64,000 bases of DNA from Bifidobacterium asteroides. Its GTDB lineage: Bacteria > Actinomycetota > Actinomycetes > Actinomycetales > Bifidobacteriaceae. The notes under the pieces were generated by a model, which worked only from the letters and a program-made list of their open reading frames with translations, did not search any database and was not told the DNA's origin. Positions 35,070-45,029 of the stretch are shown one piece after another. A program made the position numbers and the translations under genes. The stretch lies in assembly GCF_003202755.1 (NCBI RefSeq), contig NZ_QGLK01000001.1, positions 682,001 through 746,000 on the forward strand, written 5' to 3'. Every line of letters begins with the position of its first letter. The stretch's first letter is position 1.

Positions 35070-35969
35070 TCATTGACTCTGCTGGCCCAGGTAGTCGGGG
35101 ATATGCTCGGGATATTCGGGCCAGGCGCCCTGCTGGGTGCAGACAAAGGCGGCGGTGTTGACGGCAGCCCGGTGGGCCTGGGTCAGAGAAGCCCCCAGCA
35201 GGCGGTTGATGGCGAAGGTGCCAGAGAAAGCATCCCCGGCTCCGACCGTGTCAGCCACGGTGACTTCAGGCGTGGGCAGGTGTGAGGACTGGCCGTCCGC
35301 CAGGTAGATCGTGCTGTAGTCGCTGCCGGCGGTCAGCACGATGGTGTCCAGATGCCACTGGTCCATGAACCAGCTGCAGAGCTCGTCGTCGGTGGCTCCG
35401 GGGACGTGGAACATGTCGCGCAGGGTGACCAGCTCCTCGTCGTTGAGCTTGAAGACCGTAGCCATGTCCAGCAGCTCCTGGATCAGATCCTTGCTGTAGA
35501 AGGTGCCGCGCAGGTTGATGTCGAAGAAGCGCATAGCATGGCTCTTGGTGTGGCGCAGGACCTGCAGGCAGGTCTCGCGGGACCCGCTGCTGCGCATGCT
35601 CAACGTGCCGTAGCAGACGGCGTCGGCCTTGCTGGCCAGCCCGGCCAGGTCATCCGTATATTCCAGATGATCCCAGGCCACATCGGGCTTGAAGACGTAC
35701 TGGGGAATGCCGTCGGTCAGCTGGACCTCGACGGTGCTGGTGGGGTGGTCGTTGTGCTGTAGGACGGCATCGACGCCGGCCTTCTGGACCGCCTCCTCAA
35801 GCTCTCGGCCCAGGTCGTCGCGTCCCACGGCGCTGATGGCGTAGCCTTCCGCCCCGTTCTTTGCGGCGTGATAGCTGAAGTTGACCGGTGCGCCACCGGC
35901 CCGCTTGCCTGTTGGCAGGACGTCCCAGAGGATCTCGCCGATGCTGAGGACCACGGGTTTACTGGTCAT
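35070..35969 (-). CDS. Fructokinase (PfkB family)
   Basis: A 299-residue PfkB-type sugar kinase: SIGEILWDVLPTGKRAGGAPVNFSYHAAKNG at the N-terminus, AVGRDDLGRE, the FDINLRGTFYSK segment, and the C-terminal catalytic DTVGAGDAFSGTF. It matches fructokinases of bifidobacteria, which make fructose 6-phosphate for the bifid shunt. It overlaps the end of the ROK repressor gene by 11 bases and must be transcribed with it. Other hexose substrates cannot be ruled out. Confidence 0.85.
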   Translation of the reverse strand: MTSKPVVLSIGEILWDVLPTGKRAGGAPVNFSYHAAKNGAEGYAISAVGRDDLGRELEEAVQKAGVDAVLQHNDHPTSTVEVQLTDGIPQYVFKPDVAWDHLEYTDDLAGLASKADAVCYGTLSMRSSGSRETCLQVLRHTKSHAMRFFDINLRGTFYSKDLIQELLDMATVFKLNDEELVTLRDMFHVPGATDDELCSWFMDQWHLDTIVLTAGSDYSTIYLADGQSSHLPTPEVTVADTVGAGDAFSGTFAINRLLGASLTQAHRAAVNTAAFVCTQQGAWPEYPEHIPDYLGQQSQ

Positions 35970-37236
35970 GGTGTTCCTTTCCTGATGACGGGCGATGCGC
36001 CCGCCTTGTGCTTGTTGATTTCACAGCTGTGCGACCGATGCTGGCCGGATGTTCTAAAAATTGGCTGGCAGCTACCGCGGCGGCCCCGGTCAGCGTCGCA
36101 TCGGCAGGTAGGTTGGAGAGCAGAATCTGCGTGTGCTCACGCAGCCCAGGCAGGGCACGCTGGGACACAATGGTTCGAACCCGTTCCAGCAGGCGGGTAC
36201 CGGCGGCGCCCACCATGTCTCCGATGACGATCTGGGCAGGATTGTAAGCGTTGACGATGGTCACGCAGCCGTAGCCCACGTAGTCAGCGATCTGATCCGC
36301 CAAGTTCTGGGCGACCTGCTGACCCGTGCGGGCCAGGTCGAACAGACTTGCGCAGGCCTCAGCGTGGGTCATGGCCTCGACTCCAGGGAAGTGATCCCGC
36401 ATATCCGGCTGGCACATGCGGCGATGGATGGCTACCGCCGAGCAGTAGCATTCCAGGCAGCCGCGGTTGCCGCACTCGCAGGGTAGGCCGTTCAGATCGA
36501 TGCTGACGTGGCCGATTTCGGTAGCCGCTCCCTGGCTTCCGTCCACCAGGGTGCCCCTGTCGATGACTCCCAGCCCAACGCCTTCGCCCACCAGGAAGTA
36601 TGCCATGCTGGATGCGCTGACGCGGGGATCGAACAGGCTATGTGCCAGCGCGCCGGCTCGGGCATCCTGCTCAATGAACGTGGGAACACGGAAGGCCTGG
36701 CCGAATTCGTGGATAAAGTCCACACCACGCCAGCCGGGCATGCTGGTGACCAGGGCAATACGGCCGGTCTCGCGCAGATAAGGCCCCGGCACGGCCATGC
36801 CCACGGCCACGATGGCAGGGTTCGTCTCCAGTCGTCCCTCCACGCGGGTTCTGACCTCTGCCACGGCGGCGGGAATGTCATCTGGGTCGACGGGGGGCAG
36901 CCCTTCCGAGTCCAGCAGGCGGCCGCTGATGTCGAACAGTCCGATGGTGACCAGGCTGCGGGCGAACTTGACTCCGATGACCTGGTAGCGGTGAGCGTTC
37001 AGGGCCAGGCCTATAGATCGACGGCCGCCCTCTGAGTCCATGTTGCCGGTCTCGCTGATCAGACCCAGCCCGATCAGACGGCCCACCAGCTTGCCCACCG
37101 CAGCTGGCGTTAGATTGAGGTCCCGGGCGATCTGGGCTCGCGAACTGGTGCCGTGCTGGTGCAGATACTGCACGATGCGTGACTGGTTGAGCTCGGAGAG
37201 GGCCTTCGGCGTGCTGGCGTGTGGACTGCCATGCAT
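35959..37236 (-). CDS. ROK-family transcriptional repressor
   Basis: A 425-residue ROK protein with an N-terminal winged helix (SRIVQYLHQHGTSSRAQIARDLNLTPAAVGKLVGRLIGLG) and a sugar-kinase-like domain holding the ROK zinc motif CECGNRGCLECYCS after GHVSID. The frame opens earlier at GTG 37266, but AAGGAGGAGG lies just before ATG 37236, which I take as the start. It is cotranscribed with fructokinase and divergent from GH20, so it may answer to fructose or to an amino sugar. Two tandem 17-base repeats lie in its promoter. Confidence 0.9.
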   Translation of the reverse strand: MHGSPHASTPKALSELNQSRIVQYLHQHGTSSRAQIARDLNLTPAAVGKLVGRLIGLGLISETGNMDSEGGRRSIGLALNAHRYQVIGVKFARSLVTIGLFDISGRLLDSEGLPPVDPDDIPAAVAEVRTRVEGRLETNPAIVAVGMAVPGPYLRETGRIALVTSMPGWRGVDFIHEFGQAFRVPTFIEQDARAGALAHSLFDPRVSASSMAYFLVGEGVGLGVIDRGTLVDGSQGAATEIGHVSIDLNGLPCECGNRGCLECYCSAVAIHRRMCQPDMRDHFPGVEAMTHAEACASLFDLARTGQQVAQNLADQIADYVGYGCVTIVNAYNPAQIVIGDMVGAAGTRLLERVRTIVSQRALPGLREHTQILLSNLPADATLTGAAAVAASQFLEHPASIGRTAVKSTSTRRAHRPSSGKEHHDQ

Positions 37237-37617
37237 GTCAACCTCCTCCTTGAGTGGTGCAGTCACGCTAACTTCGCGTACTTTATGAACAACGTTTATA
37301 TATTAACACTGTTTATTATTCTTCCGCAAACCCCGTCAAAGCTGTTTAAGGTTTCTCAACAGAGGCAATTCCATCGTTGGCCACGTCTCCCTTACCAGAG
37401 CGATGGATCGTAGGTTCTTGCAGGCTCACCGCCATGTGTGAGCTGCTTATGCGTTGGATATTCGACTCTGCCGGTGCCCGTTCACCATGAATGCCGGAAT
37501 CTCTTCTCGTCCCAGGCAAATGGGTAGATTGATGGGTGACCATCGATGGTCATGGCTGGAACATGCCGACGATACGGTTGTCATCGGCATCAATCTGCTG
37601 CGGGAAAGGTATGGAGA
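37237..37617. other. Divergent intergenic region between the ROK and GH20 genes
   Basis: 381 bases with an AT-rich core near 37284-37330 that holds the tandem repeats and probably the ROK promoter. The remainder towards GH20 shows no gene that I can support; the open frame extends GH20 upstream to 37546 without a ribosome site. No terminator-like hairpin was noticed. Confidence 0.5.
37284..37317. promoter_or_regulatory. Tandem 17-base repeats upstream of the ROK repressor
   Basis: TTATGAACAACGTTTAT (37284-37300) is followed with no gap by ATATTAACACTGTTTAT (37301-37317), identical at 13 of 17 positions. They lie about 50-80 bases upstream of the ROK start. Direct repeats of this length suggest cooperative binding, probably of the ROK protein itself (inference). 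Confidence 0.55.
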
Positions 37618-39630
37618 ATGAGTCTTGATAATGGCATCGACGCCGTCGCCGATCCCCCGAGAGAGCCGCCATTAGCTCTGATTCCCCGGCCGATCCACAT
37701 GCAAAGGGATCGAGGCCAGCTGCTGTTGCCGGTGGTGGGCCGAATTGTCTGCGGTGCAGCAGTTGACAAGGAGCTGGGTTCTGTTCTGAGTGACCAGTTG
37801 ATAGATACCATTCAGCAGGCTACTGGGATGGTCTGGGATCATTCGCGAGGGCAGGCGTGGAATGGCACGATTGGGTTGGATCTGGACCAGAAACTTGGTC
37901 CCCAGGAGTATCTTCTGCGCATCGCTGATCAGAGGGATCGTCGCCCGATTGTGGATATCCGCGGCGGAGACGGTCAGGGACTGCGGTTGGGGGTGCAGAC
38001 CCTTCGCCAGATCGTCATGCAATGTGGTCCGGTGCTTCCGGCTCTGCGCATCCAGGATCGCCCCGCCTATCCAACACGCATCTACAGTCTGGATGTGACC
38101 CGGGGTCGGGTGCCCACCATGGACTGGCTGCTGCATTGGGCGGATATATTGGCTCTGTATAAGTTCAATCAGCTGCAGCTCTATATTGAGCACACCATGG
38201 CTTTCCCGGGCATGAGCGAAGCCTGGAGGGGCACAAGCCCTCTGAAGCCCGGGCAGATCACCGACTTCGATGACTACTGCGCCCGCCTAGGCATCGAGTT
38301 GGTGCCTTCGATTTCCACCTTCGGCCACCATTACACCAACCTTCGTACTCGCGGATTCAGGGATCTGGGCGAGTTTCCTGAGCAGGCGGACCGGCCCTAC
38401 TCTTTTATAGAGCGCCAGGAGCATCACACCATCAATGTCAACCACCCGCAGGCCCTAGATTTCTCGACTGAGCTGATTGACGCCTATGCGCCGCTTATGC
38501 GTACGCGAAACTTTAATATCGGTGGGGACGAGACCTTCGATCTGGGCAAGGGGCGTTCGCGGCAGGATGGTTCCAGCAAGGAGCCTGCTGACATGTATGC
38601 CGACTATATGATCGGCCTGTGTGATCACCTGCACGCGCAGGGCCGTCATCCCATGTTCTGGTGCGATGTTGCTGTGTCCATGCCCAGAGTCCTGGACAGG
38701 CTGCCCAAGGACTGTACGCTGCTCAACTGGCTCTATGACCCGCAGGTAGGGCCGGAAAAGGTTGCGCTTGTGGCTTCTACCGGGGCGCGGCAGATAGTCT
38801 GCTCGGCCGTTCACGCTTGGAATCTTCTCCTTCCTCGAATCGACGATGCATGGAATAATATCAGCCGTCTGAGTCGATACGGGATCCAGTACGGTGCCGT
38901 CGGGGCCATGGTCACCGACTGGGGCGATTACGGGCACATCAACGATCCGCGCATGAGCCTGCCTGGCATGGCCTACGCCGCCCAGTGCTTCTGGAACCCG
39001 AACGACGATAATCGGGACCGAGTGGACAGGGATCTGGGTCTGCTGATCTACGGGGATGCGACGGGAGACTATCTGCCGGCACTGATCCAGGCAGGCTCCA
39101 GTTCGGTTTTCGGCTGGGACGACATGGTGCGCTACTGGGAGCTTGATGACGGCCATGGGGGCCTCAACCAGGATGTGGCCCACTTCCTTGTCTCCACATT
39201 GCCAGGCATGCCTGGGCTGGATTCGTCTGCTGATGCATGCGAAGCTCGCCGGAGCCTGCTCATGGCTTTGCGCATTCGTCTTGAGCAGGTGGATCAGCGT
39301 GACGCTCTGCTGCTTGACGCGGCTGTGCGCATGGGCAGAGCCGCCGTCGGATGCCGGTCTGATGCGCGCAGAACCCTGCAGGCCCAGTTGATGGCTGTCC
39401 ATGGCCAACGCCTCTTCAACGCACTGGGTCGCAGTCTGGCCGTCCGCCATAATGTTCTGCCTGGAGCTCCGGATGCCAGAGCCGACCGGGACCTGGCGGA
39501 TGCTCTGGAGATCTGGTTCGAGTCTTACGCCAAGCTTTGGCGTCAGGTCAGCCGTGAATCGGAGCTGGGGCGGATCGCCTCCATAGTCTGGGGCTTTGCC
39601 GATATGTTGCGACGGGGGACAAACTGCTGA
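37618..39630 (+). CDS. GH20 beta-N-acetylhexosaminidase-like enzyme
   Basis: A 670-residue protein. An N-terminal GH20b-like domain (about residues 20-140) is followed by the barrel: TRIYSLDVTRGRVPTMDWLLHWADILALYKFNQLQLYIEH, ELVPSISTFGHHYT, and the catalytic Asp-Glu pair D304-E305 in NIGGDETFDLG. GH20 enzymes remove terminal GlcNAc or GalNAc by substrate-assisted catalysis. There is no signal peptide, so it is cytosolic and acts on imported oligosaccharides. ATG 37618 has AAAGG eight bases upstream. The C-terminal 130 residues are helical and unlike the core family. Confidence 0.83.
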   Translation: MSLDNGIDAVADPPREPPLALIPRPIHMQRDRGQLLLPVVGRIVCGAAVDKELGSVLSDQLIDTIQQATGMVWDHSRGQAWNGTIGLDLDQKLGPQEYLLRIADQRDRRPIVDIRGGDGQGLRLGVQTLRQIVMQCGPVLPALRIQDRPAYPTRIYSLDVTRGRVPTMDWLLHWADILALYKFNQLQLYIEHTMAFPGMSEAWRGTSPLKPGQITDFDDYCARLGIELVPSISTFGHHYTNLRTRGFRDLGEFPEQADRPYSFIERQEHHTINVNHPQALDFSTELIDAYAPLMRTRNFNIGGDETFDLGKGRSRQDGSSKEPADMYADYMIGLCDHLHAQGRHPMFWCDVAVSMPRVLDRLPKDCTLLNWLYDPQVGPEKVALVASTGARQIVCSAVHAWNLLLPRIDDAWNNISRLSRYGIQYGAVGAMVTDWGDYGHINDPRMSLPGMAYAAQCFWNPNDDNRDRVDRDLGLLIYGDATGDYLPALIQAGSSSVFGWDDMVRYWELDDGHGGLNQDVAHFLVSTLPGMPGLDSSADACEARRSLLMALRIRLEQVDQRDALLLDAAVRMGRAAVGCRSDARRTLQAQLMAVHGQRLFNALGRSLAVRHNVLPGAPDARADRDLADALEIWFESYAKLWRQVSRESELGRIASIVWGFADMLRRGTNC

Positions 39631-39702
39631 TTAGATCGGCCGCGATGGTCCCTTGGTCCGATACAATGGTGCTATTCCAGGGCGGGGTTGACAGGAGGTT
39701 CT

Positions 39703-40443
39703 ATGCTCAGGGTGGCTCTGGTCGAAGATGACCCGTCTGCTGCCAGCACCCTGTCGGAGTACTTGCGGCGGTACGGAAACGAGTGCGGTCTAGGCATCAA
39801 GGTTGTGGTTTTCTCTGAACCCACCGCTTTTCTCCAGGGATACCGTCCGAATTGGGATCTGGTCCTCATGGATATCCAGCTGCCCAACATGGATGGCATG
39901 GAAGCGGCCCGGCGCTTGCGGGATTTGGATCGATACGTGGTGCTGATATTCGTGACGAACATGGCCCAGTATGCGGTTCTTGGCTACGAGGTGGATGCCT
40001 TGGCCTACATGGTCAAACCAGTTGGCTACACCGAGTTTTGCCGGAAATTGGATAGGGCTGTCGCTCTTATTCAGCAGGGCGCCTCGACTATCACGGTGAG
40101 TAGGCGGGACGGTATACGGCGATTACGTCTAGCGGACATAGTTTATATTGAAGTCCGTGGTCACAGGCTGATCTATCACGGTGACGGTGAATCGGTGGAG
40201 GCCACCGGTACATTGAAAGCCGTTCAGGGTCAACTGGCAGATCGTGGATTCCTACGATGCAATAAGGCCTATTTGGTCAATGTGCGTCACATCCTGGCTG
40301 TCAAAGGTAAGCAGGTGATTGTTACAGGAAACTGTCATCTGACTATTGGCAGATCGCATCGCAGGCAGTTCATGCAGTCCCTGGCTCTAGAGTTGGCCAG
40401 GGAAAATGAGATGGTGCGCCCAACTGCTATGGGTTTGACATGA
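39703..40443 (+). CDS. LytTR-family response regulator
   Basis: A 246-residue two-component regulator. The receiver domain has the acidic cluster EDD near the start, the phosphate acceptor D57 (LVLMDIQLPNMDG) and K105 (AYMVKPVGY). The C-terminal LytTR DNA-binding domain begins near TITVSRRDGIRRLRLADIVYIEVRGHRLIYH and ends LVNVRHILAVKGKQVIVTG. LytTR regulators pair with AgrC-like kinases, as here: its stop overlaps the kinase ATG (ATGA). AGGAGG lies before ATG 39703. It heads a run of genes encoding GH3, a membrane protein, GH2 and a GtrA-like protein. Confidence 0.92.
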   Translation: MLRVALVEDDPSAASTLSEYLRRYGNECGLGIKVVVFSEPTAFLQGYRPNWDLVLMDIQLPNMDGMEAARRLRDLDRYVVLIFVTNMAQYAVLGYEVDALAYMVKPVGYTEFCRKLDRAVALIQQGASTITVSRRDGIRRLRLADIVYIEVRGHRLIYHGDGESVEATGTLKAVQGQLADRGFLRCNKAYLVNVRHILAVKGKQVIVTGNCHLTIGRSHRRQFMQSLALELARENEMVRPTAMGLT

Positions 40444-41738
40444 CGGTTCAATGGGTGCTGGATCTTGTTCTTCTGTTTCTACAGCGGAACGGTTTTATCT
40501 TCGAGATCGTGATTGCCACACTGATCTACACCTATCGCTTGGAACGGCGCCGACGGGGCATCTTTTGGGGCGGTGTGGTGCTGGTGGTTATGCTCGCACA
40601 ATCCGTCGTATGGAACAGATACGCGCGTGATTCCCCTTGGTTGGCTATGGTTGATAACCTGGTGGTCTTCCTCCTGCTGGCTCTATGGATCGCGGTCATC
40701 TGGCGAGTGGATTTGCGGCAGGACCTCCTGTACTTCGTGCTTGGAGGCACAACCCAGCATCTTTGTTATCGCGGTGCAACGATGGTGACCCTGATATCCA
40801 CAGACCGAGTGAGCGCGTCCTTTCGGCCATCGGTCTATGGTCTTGCCTTGATACCTATGCTGCTGTGCTCGTACCTGCTCTGGGCGAGAAAGCTCAAAAA
40901 TCATCGTGAAATCCGCATCCAAGGGCAATCGTTGCTGGCAACGCTGGCAGGTATGTTTCTGTGCGTCAGTGTCTTCACTAATGTAATCAATGCCATAAGG
41001 CCGCCCATTGGACCTCGAGTTACAGGTGTTTTTAGCGCTTTCGACATGCTGGCCTGCATTCTTCTGCTCTCGCTGTGCATTGGTCTGGAAGACAAGCAGG
41101 AGGCGCGGTACGAGGGGGAGCTGCTTCGTCAGCTCCTCCGTCAGCAACGCAGGCAGATGTCGGCATCCAAGGAAACCATTGAACTGGTCAATGTAAAAGC
41201 GCATGATTTGAAAAAACAGATCACCCAGTATGGCCAAGCGCTATCCTCCGATCAGATGAACAGTCTTACCAATCTGGTAGATGTCTATGATGCTTCGGTG
41301 CACACTGGCAATGATGCTCTAGATGTGCTGTTGACTCAGAAGGCTCTGGTCTGTGAACGTCGTGGCATAAGGTTCGACAGGATGATAGACGGGGCTCTGC
41401 TCGGGTTCATGAATCCTACTGATGTTTATGCGCTCTTCGGTAACGCCATGGATAATGCGTTGGAGGCGCTCGCTGGTTTCGAGCCCAAAGATGGCCGATA
41501 TATCAGCCTTGATGTGAAAAATCGCGTGGGTATGGTGCTTATCCGGGTCGAGAATCCCTTTCCTGGCGAAATCAGGTTCCTCAATGGGCTGCCTATGACC
41601 ACCAAGGGCGATGAGCGTGATCATGGCTTTGGCCTACGTTCTATGTCGATGATCGCTAAGCGATACCATGGCAAGCTGTTCATCAAGGCTGAGGATCACT
41701 TGTTCATTCTCACCATTGTCTTGCCGAGCGCTTCTTGA
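40440..41738 (+). CDS. AgrC-like sensor histidine kinase
   Basis: A 432-residue kinase with about six membrane helices in the first 220 residues and a cytoplasmic GHKL kinase domain. The phosphorylated His is H255 in VKAHDLKKQI; the N box is FGNAMDNALEAL and the G box DHGFGLRSMSMIAKRYHG. Kinases of this class sense peptides or cell-envelope signals. No AgrD-like peptide or AgrB protease gene is seen nearby, so the ligand is unknown. It overlaps the response regulator by ATGA. Confidence 0.9.
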   Translation: MTVQWVLDLVLLFLQRNGFIFEIVIATLIYTYRLERRRRGIFWGGVVLVVMLAQSVVWNRYARDSPWLAMVDNLVVFLLLALWIAVIWRVDLRQDLLYFVLGGTTQHLCYRGATMVTLISTDRVSASFRPSVYGLALIPMLLCSYLLWARKLKNHREIRIQGQSLLATLAGMFLCVSVFTNVINAIRPPIGPRVTGVFSAFDMLACILLLSLCIGLEDKQEARYEGELLRQLLRQQRRQMSASKETIELVNVKAHDLKKQITQYGQALSSDQMNSLTNLVDVYDASVHTGNDALDVLLTQKALVCERRGIRFDRMIDGALLGFMNPTDVYALFGNAMDNALEALAGFEPKDGRYISLDVKNRVGMVLIRVENPFPGEIRFLNGLPMTTKGDERDHGFGLRSMSMIAKRYHGKLFIKAEDHLFILTIVLPSAS

Positions 41739-41888
41739 CGTTCGAGGCCGTAATTCGACCGTTCAGGCACCTGGTCTTGCCGGTGGAACCTGCCGGTTGC
41801 AGAATGAAATCTGCAGCGGCCGGGATGATGCGTTGGCCAATGAAGGCGACGGCCATAACTCGCGGCCAATGCGAGAAAAGGAGAATAC

Positions 41889-44800
41889 ATGTCGAAGAAA
41901 TCGCGGCTATGGAGGGCGATGACGTCCGTCGGAGCCCTGTTGCTCGCTTTGGTAATCATGGCGAGCCTCGTCTTGGAGACTTATAGAACATCGATCGATG
42001 CCTTTTTTGGCACAAGGAGCCAGAGAATCGTCACTGATCAATCCGCCCACGGCAAGGACGCCTGGACCTATGCCTCCGAATTCAAAAGTGCAAGAAGCGC
42101 ATATCAGGGCTTCAGAAAAGAAGCTCTTCAGGAGGCGCCGGAAACTTTCGCCCTGCTCAAGAACGACCATGAGGCTCTCCCGCTTGCCGAGCATGCGAAG
42201 GTGACCATGCTGGGCGTCAGAGGATTCGCGCCAATCTATGGCAGTTCGGGAGGTTCCGTCACTGACGGGCATTCCACTAAGCAGATCACCCAGGCTTTCA
42301 CCAAGAAGGGACTGCGGCTGAATCCATCCACGCTCCAGGCATATCAGCAGTATTTCAAAGGCAAGAAATGGACGGTTCCCAAGTTCGGCGGTGGCATATT
42401 GCCTGAATACGCGGAAATCACCAAATACAACGACCCATGTGAATTATCGATTGATGAATTGACAGGCCTCAATCCGGACTTCAGATCGCAATATGCACAG
42501 TTTGGCGATGCGGCTATTGTCGTTGTAGGCCGACCTGGCGGAGAAAACGGCGACGGATATTATCCAGGCAAGCGCGGCCTTGCGCCCGGTGTCTCGACTT
42601 CGACCGGCAATATATTGGCCTTGTCTCAAAAAGAGAAGGATATTATAGGCGAGGCAGAGTCTCACTTCAAGAAAGTCGTTGTCCTCATCAACTCGGTCAA
42701 CCCCATGGAGATAGGCGATCTGAAGGATGACCCGCGGATCAGCGCCATCATGTGGATCGGCTTCCCTGGAGCTTATGGCTTCGAGTCCCTGGCTGATGTG
42801 CTTACCGGAGTGGTGTCGCCCTCGGCGCGATTGGGTGATGTCATGGCCCGCAACAGCGCTTTGGCGCCGGCTATGGGTAATTACGGCAATATCCCCTGGG
42901 CCAATGCAGCCGACTTCTCGAAGGAAGCTGCGGTCAATTCCTATCTTATAGAGGCTGAGGGCATTTACACCGGTTACCGGTACTACGAGACCAGGTATGC
43001 GGACATAGTTGGCGGCAAGGGCGGCAAACAGGCTAAAGCGGGGACCTGGTCCGACCGTGACGGTGCTCCGGCCACAGCTGATGGGGAGTGGTCCTACGAC
43101 CATGAGGTCGTGTATCCATTTGGATATGGCCTGAGCTATACGAGCTTCCGTCAGCATTTGGATTCTGTAAAAATTGCTGGCGACAAGCGAACGGCAAAGG
43201 TGCGCGTAACCGTATCCAACACAGGCGGGCGTAAAGGCAAATCAGTGGTCCAAGTCTATGGCTCTGCGCCCTACACTGACTATGACCGTCGGCAGCATGT
43301 TGAGAAATCGGCCATAGCCCTGCTTGACTTTGCAAAGACCGACACGCTCAAACCCGGAGAAAGCCAGACTGTGACCATGACAGTCGACTTGGCCAACTTG
43401 GCCAGCTATGATGCCTCTGGCGCCGGCACTTACATTTTGGATCCAGGCGACTACTTCGTTGCCATTGGCGATGACGCACACCAGGCCTTGAATTCAGTAC
43501 TTGCTGCCCAGGGAACGTCGGTGCCTGGAGGACATGCAGATGCTGCCAAGGCCTACCGTTGGTCCTGGCAGGGTGGAATAGATGACAAGACCTTCTCTAC
43601 ATCGAAGACCGGCAAAAAGATTGTCAACCATCTTTCCCGTGGCGATTACGCTATGGACTACAACGCATTTAAGCCAGGGAGCGTCAAGTATCTGACCAGA
43701 TCCGACTGGTCCGGTACCTTCCCATCAACTTACAAGGGGTTCAAGGCCGATGGACGATTGGCGACTTTGCTCAACAACGATTTTGTGCCTCTGAAGCACG
43801 ATGCTGATGCCAAGGAGACTCAGACGGGGAAGGCATCGAGTTCCCTGACTATCAATGATATGAAGAACGCTCGATTCGATGATCCTCGATGGAAAGAAAT
43901 CGTAGACAAGGTTCCGGTCAAAGAATTCATGTCATTCGCTGAAAAGGCCTTACATGCCATCGGCGCCATACCTTCCGTCGGACTTCAGGCAATGACGGCT
44001 GATGACGGTCCTGGTGGATCGGACTCACATTACCTCAAGGAGGGCACTTATCGCGGCAAGCCTTACGCCGATGCTGACCAATATGCAGACAAGAGCTCTC
44101 GTGTAGCTCCATCTCCCGTCAACCTGGCATATTCATGGAACAAGGCTCTGGGCTACCGGCACGGTCAAATCACTTTGGGCGAAAGCAGCCTGGTCTTCAA
44201 TCTTCCAATCATGATCGGCCCGGCCATGAATCTGCATCGGCATGCTTACAATTCCCGTGCTGTCGAGTATTATTCCGAGGACCCTATCCTTTCGGGATAC
44301 ATGGGAAGCGCTGTCACCCAAGGGGCACAATCCAAGGGCACTCTGGTCAATATCAAGCATGCTGCCTTCAACGATCAGGAGATCAATCGTTCTGGCATTG
44401 CGGTCTTCATGAGCGAGCAGAAGGCTCGCGAGATGGATCTGCGCAATATACAACAGGCTTTCGAGGCCAAGGGCAAACCGGATGACTTCGACGGCCGTGC
44501 TCACCCCCATGGCGACTATCGTCAAGGAGCCTTGGGTGTAATGACTTCCTTTAATCGCATCGGCGCCGTGGCATCCAGTGCCAATGCTGGTGTCATGAAC
44601 GACATCATGCGGGATGAGTGGGGATTCACAGGCTACTCGGTGACTGACTTCACCTCGGTCTCGCCTCATGCGTCTCCCAAGGAGTCTCTGCTGGCAGGAA
44701 CCACGGCCTTTTGCGGATTCGGCAATCAGGGAGTCGAATATTGGAATCCCGAAACCCTAAGCTCCGACAAAGCCATGCTGTCGGCAATCCGGAAGGATAT

Positions 44801-45029
44801 CCACTACGCTTTGTGGGCGCTGGCCAACTCCAATGCGATGAATGGTGTCAATGAGACTACGCATACACAGAACACGCTTACCTGGTGGCGTGGATTGTAT
44901 CTTGCGGGCATCACCCTTACAGCTCTGGCCACCTTGCTTGGATTGGTTGGCTGCGTACTTGATTGGCGGCGTTCGTCAGGTAAATCGCTTACATCTGGTG
45001 CAGATATTGACGAAGGAGGTGCTCGATGA
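41889..45029 (+). CDS. Membrane-anchored GH3 glycosidase with swapped domain order
   Basis: A 1046-residue protein with a helix near residues 12-30 and another near 1003-1027 (LYLAGITLTALATLLGLVGCVL). Between them the usual GH3 order is reversed: the C-terminal-type alpha/beta domain comes first (AIVVVGRPGGENGDGYYPG, MWIGFPGAYGFESLADVLTG, PFGYGLSYTSF), then a fibronectin-III-like segment (KVRVTVSNTGGRKGKSVVQVY), then the barrel with the nucleophile D920 in GFTGYSVTDFTSV. GH3 enzymes cleave beta-glucosides, xylosides or GlcNAc units; the substrate is not clear. The catalytic part is predicted outside the membrane. AAGGAG precedes ATG 41889. Confidence 0.85.
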   Translation: MSKKSRLWRAMTSVGALLLALVIMASLVLETYRTSIDAFFGTRSQRIVTDQSAHGKDAWTYASEFKSARSAYQGFRKEALQEAPETFALLKNDHEALPLAEHAKVTMLGVRGFAPIYGSSGGSVTDGHSTKQITQAFTKKGLRLNPSTLQAYQQYFKGKKWTVPKFGGGILPEYAEITKYNDPCELSIDELTGLNPDFRSQYAQFGDAAIVVVGRPGGENGDGYYPGKRGLAPGVSTSTGNILALSQKEKDIIGEAESHFKKVVVLINSVNPMEIGDLKDDPRISAIMWIGFPGAYGFESLADVLTGVVSPSARLGDVMARNSALAPAMGNYGNIPWANAADFSKEAAVNSYLIEAEGIYTGYRYYETRYADIVGGKGGKQAKAGTWSDRDGAPATADGEWSYDHEVVYPFGYGLSYTSFRQHLDSVKIAGDKRTAKVRVTVSNTGGRKGKSVVQVYGSAPYTDYDRRQHVEKSAIALLDFAKTDTLKPGESQTVTMTVDLANLASYDASGAGTYILDPGDYFVAIGDDAHQALNSVLAAQGTSVPGGHADAAKAYRWSWQGGIDDKTFSTSKTGKKIVNHLSRGDYAMDYNAFKPGSVKYLTRSDWSGTFPSTYKGFKADGRLATLLNNDFVPLKHDADAKETQTGKASSSLTINDMKNARFDDPRWKEIVDKVPVKEFMSFAEKALHAIGAIPSVGLQAMTADDGPGGSDSHYLKEGTYRGKPYADADQYADKSSRVAPSPVNLAYSWNKALGYRHGQITLGESSLVFNLPIMIGPAMNLHRHAYNSRAVEYYSEDPILSGYMGSAVTQGAQSKGTLVNIKHAAFNDQEINRSGIAVFMSEQKAREMDLRNIQQAFEAKGKPDDFDGRAHPHGDYRQGALGVMTSFNRIGAVASSANAGVMNDIMRDEWGFTGYSVTDFTSVSPHASPKESLLAGTTAFCGFGNQGVEYWNPETLSSDKAMLSAIRKDIHYALWALANSNAMNGVNETTHTQNTLTWWRGLYLAGITLTALATLLGLVGCVLDWRRSSGKSLTSGADIDEGGAR

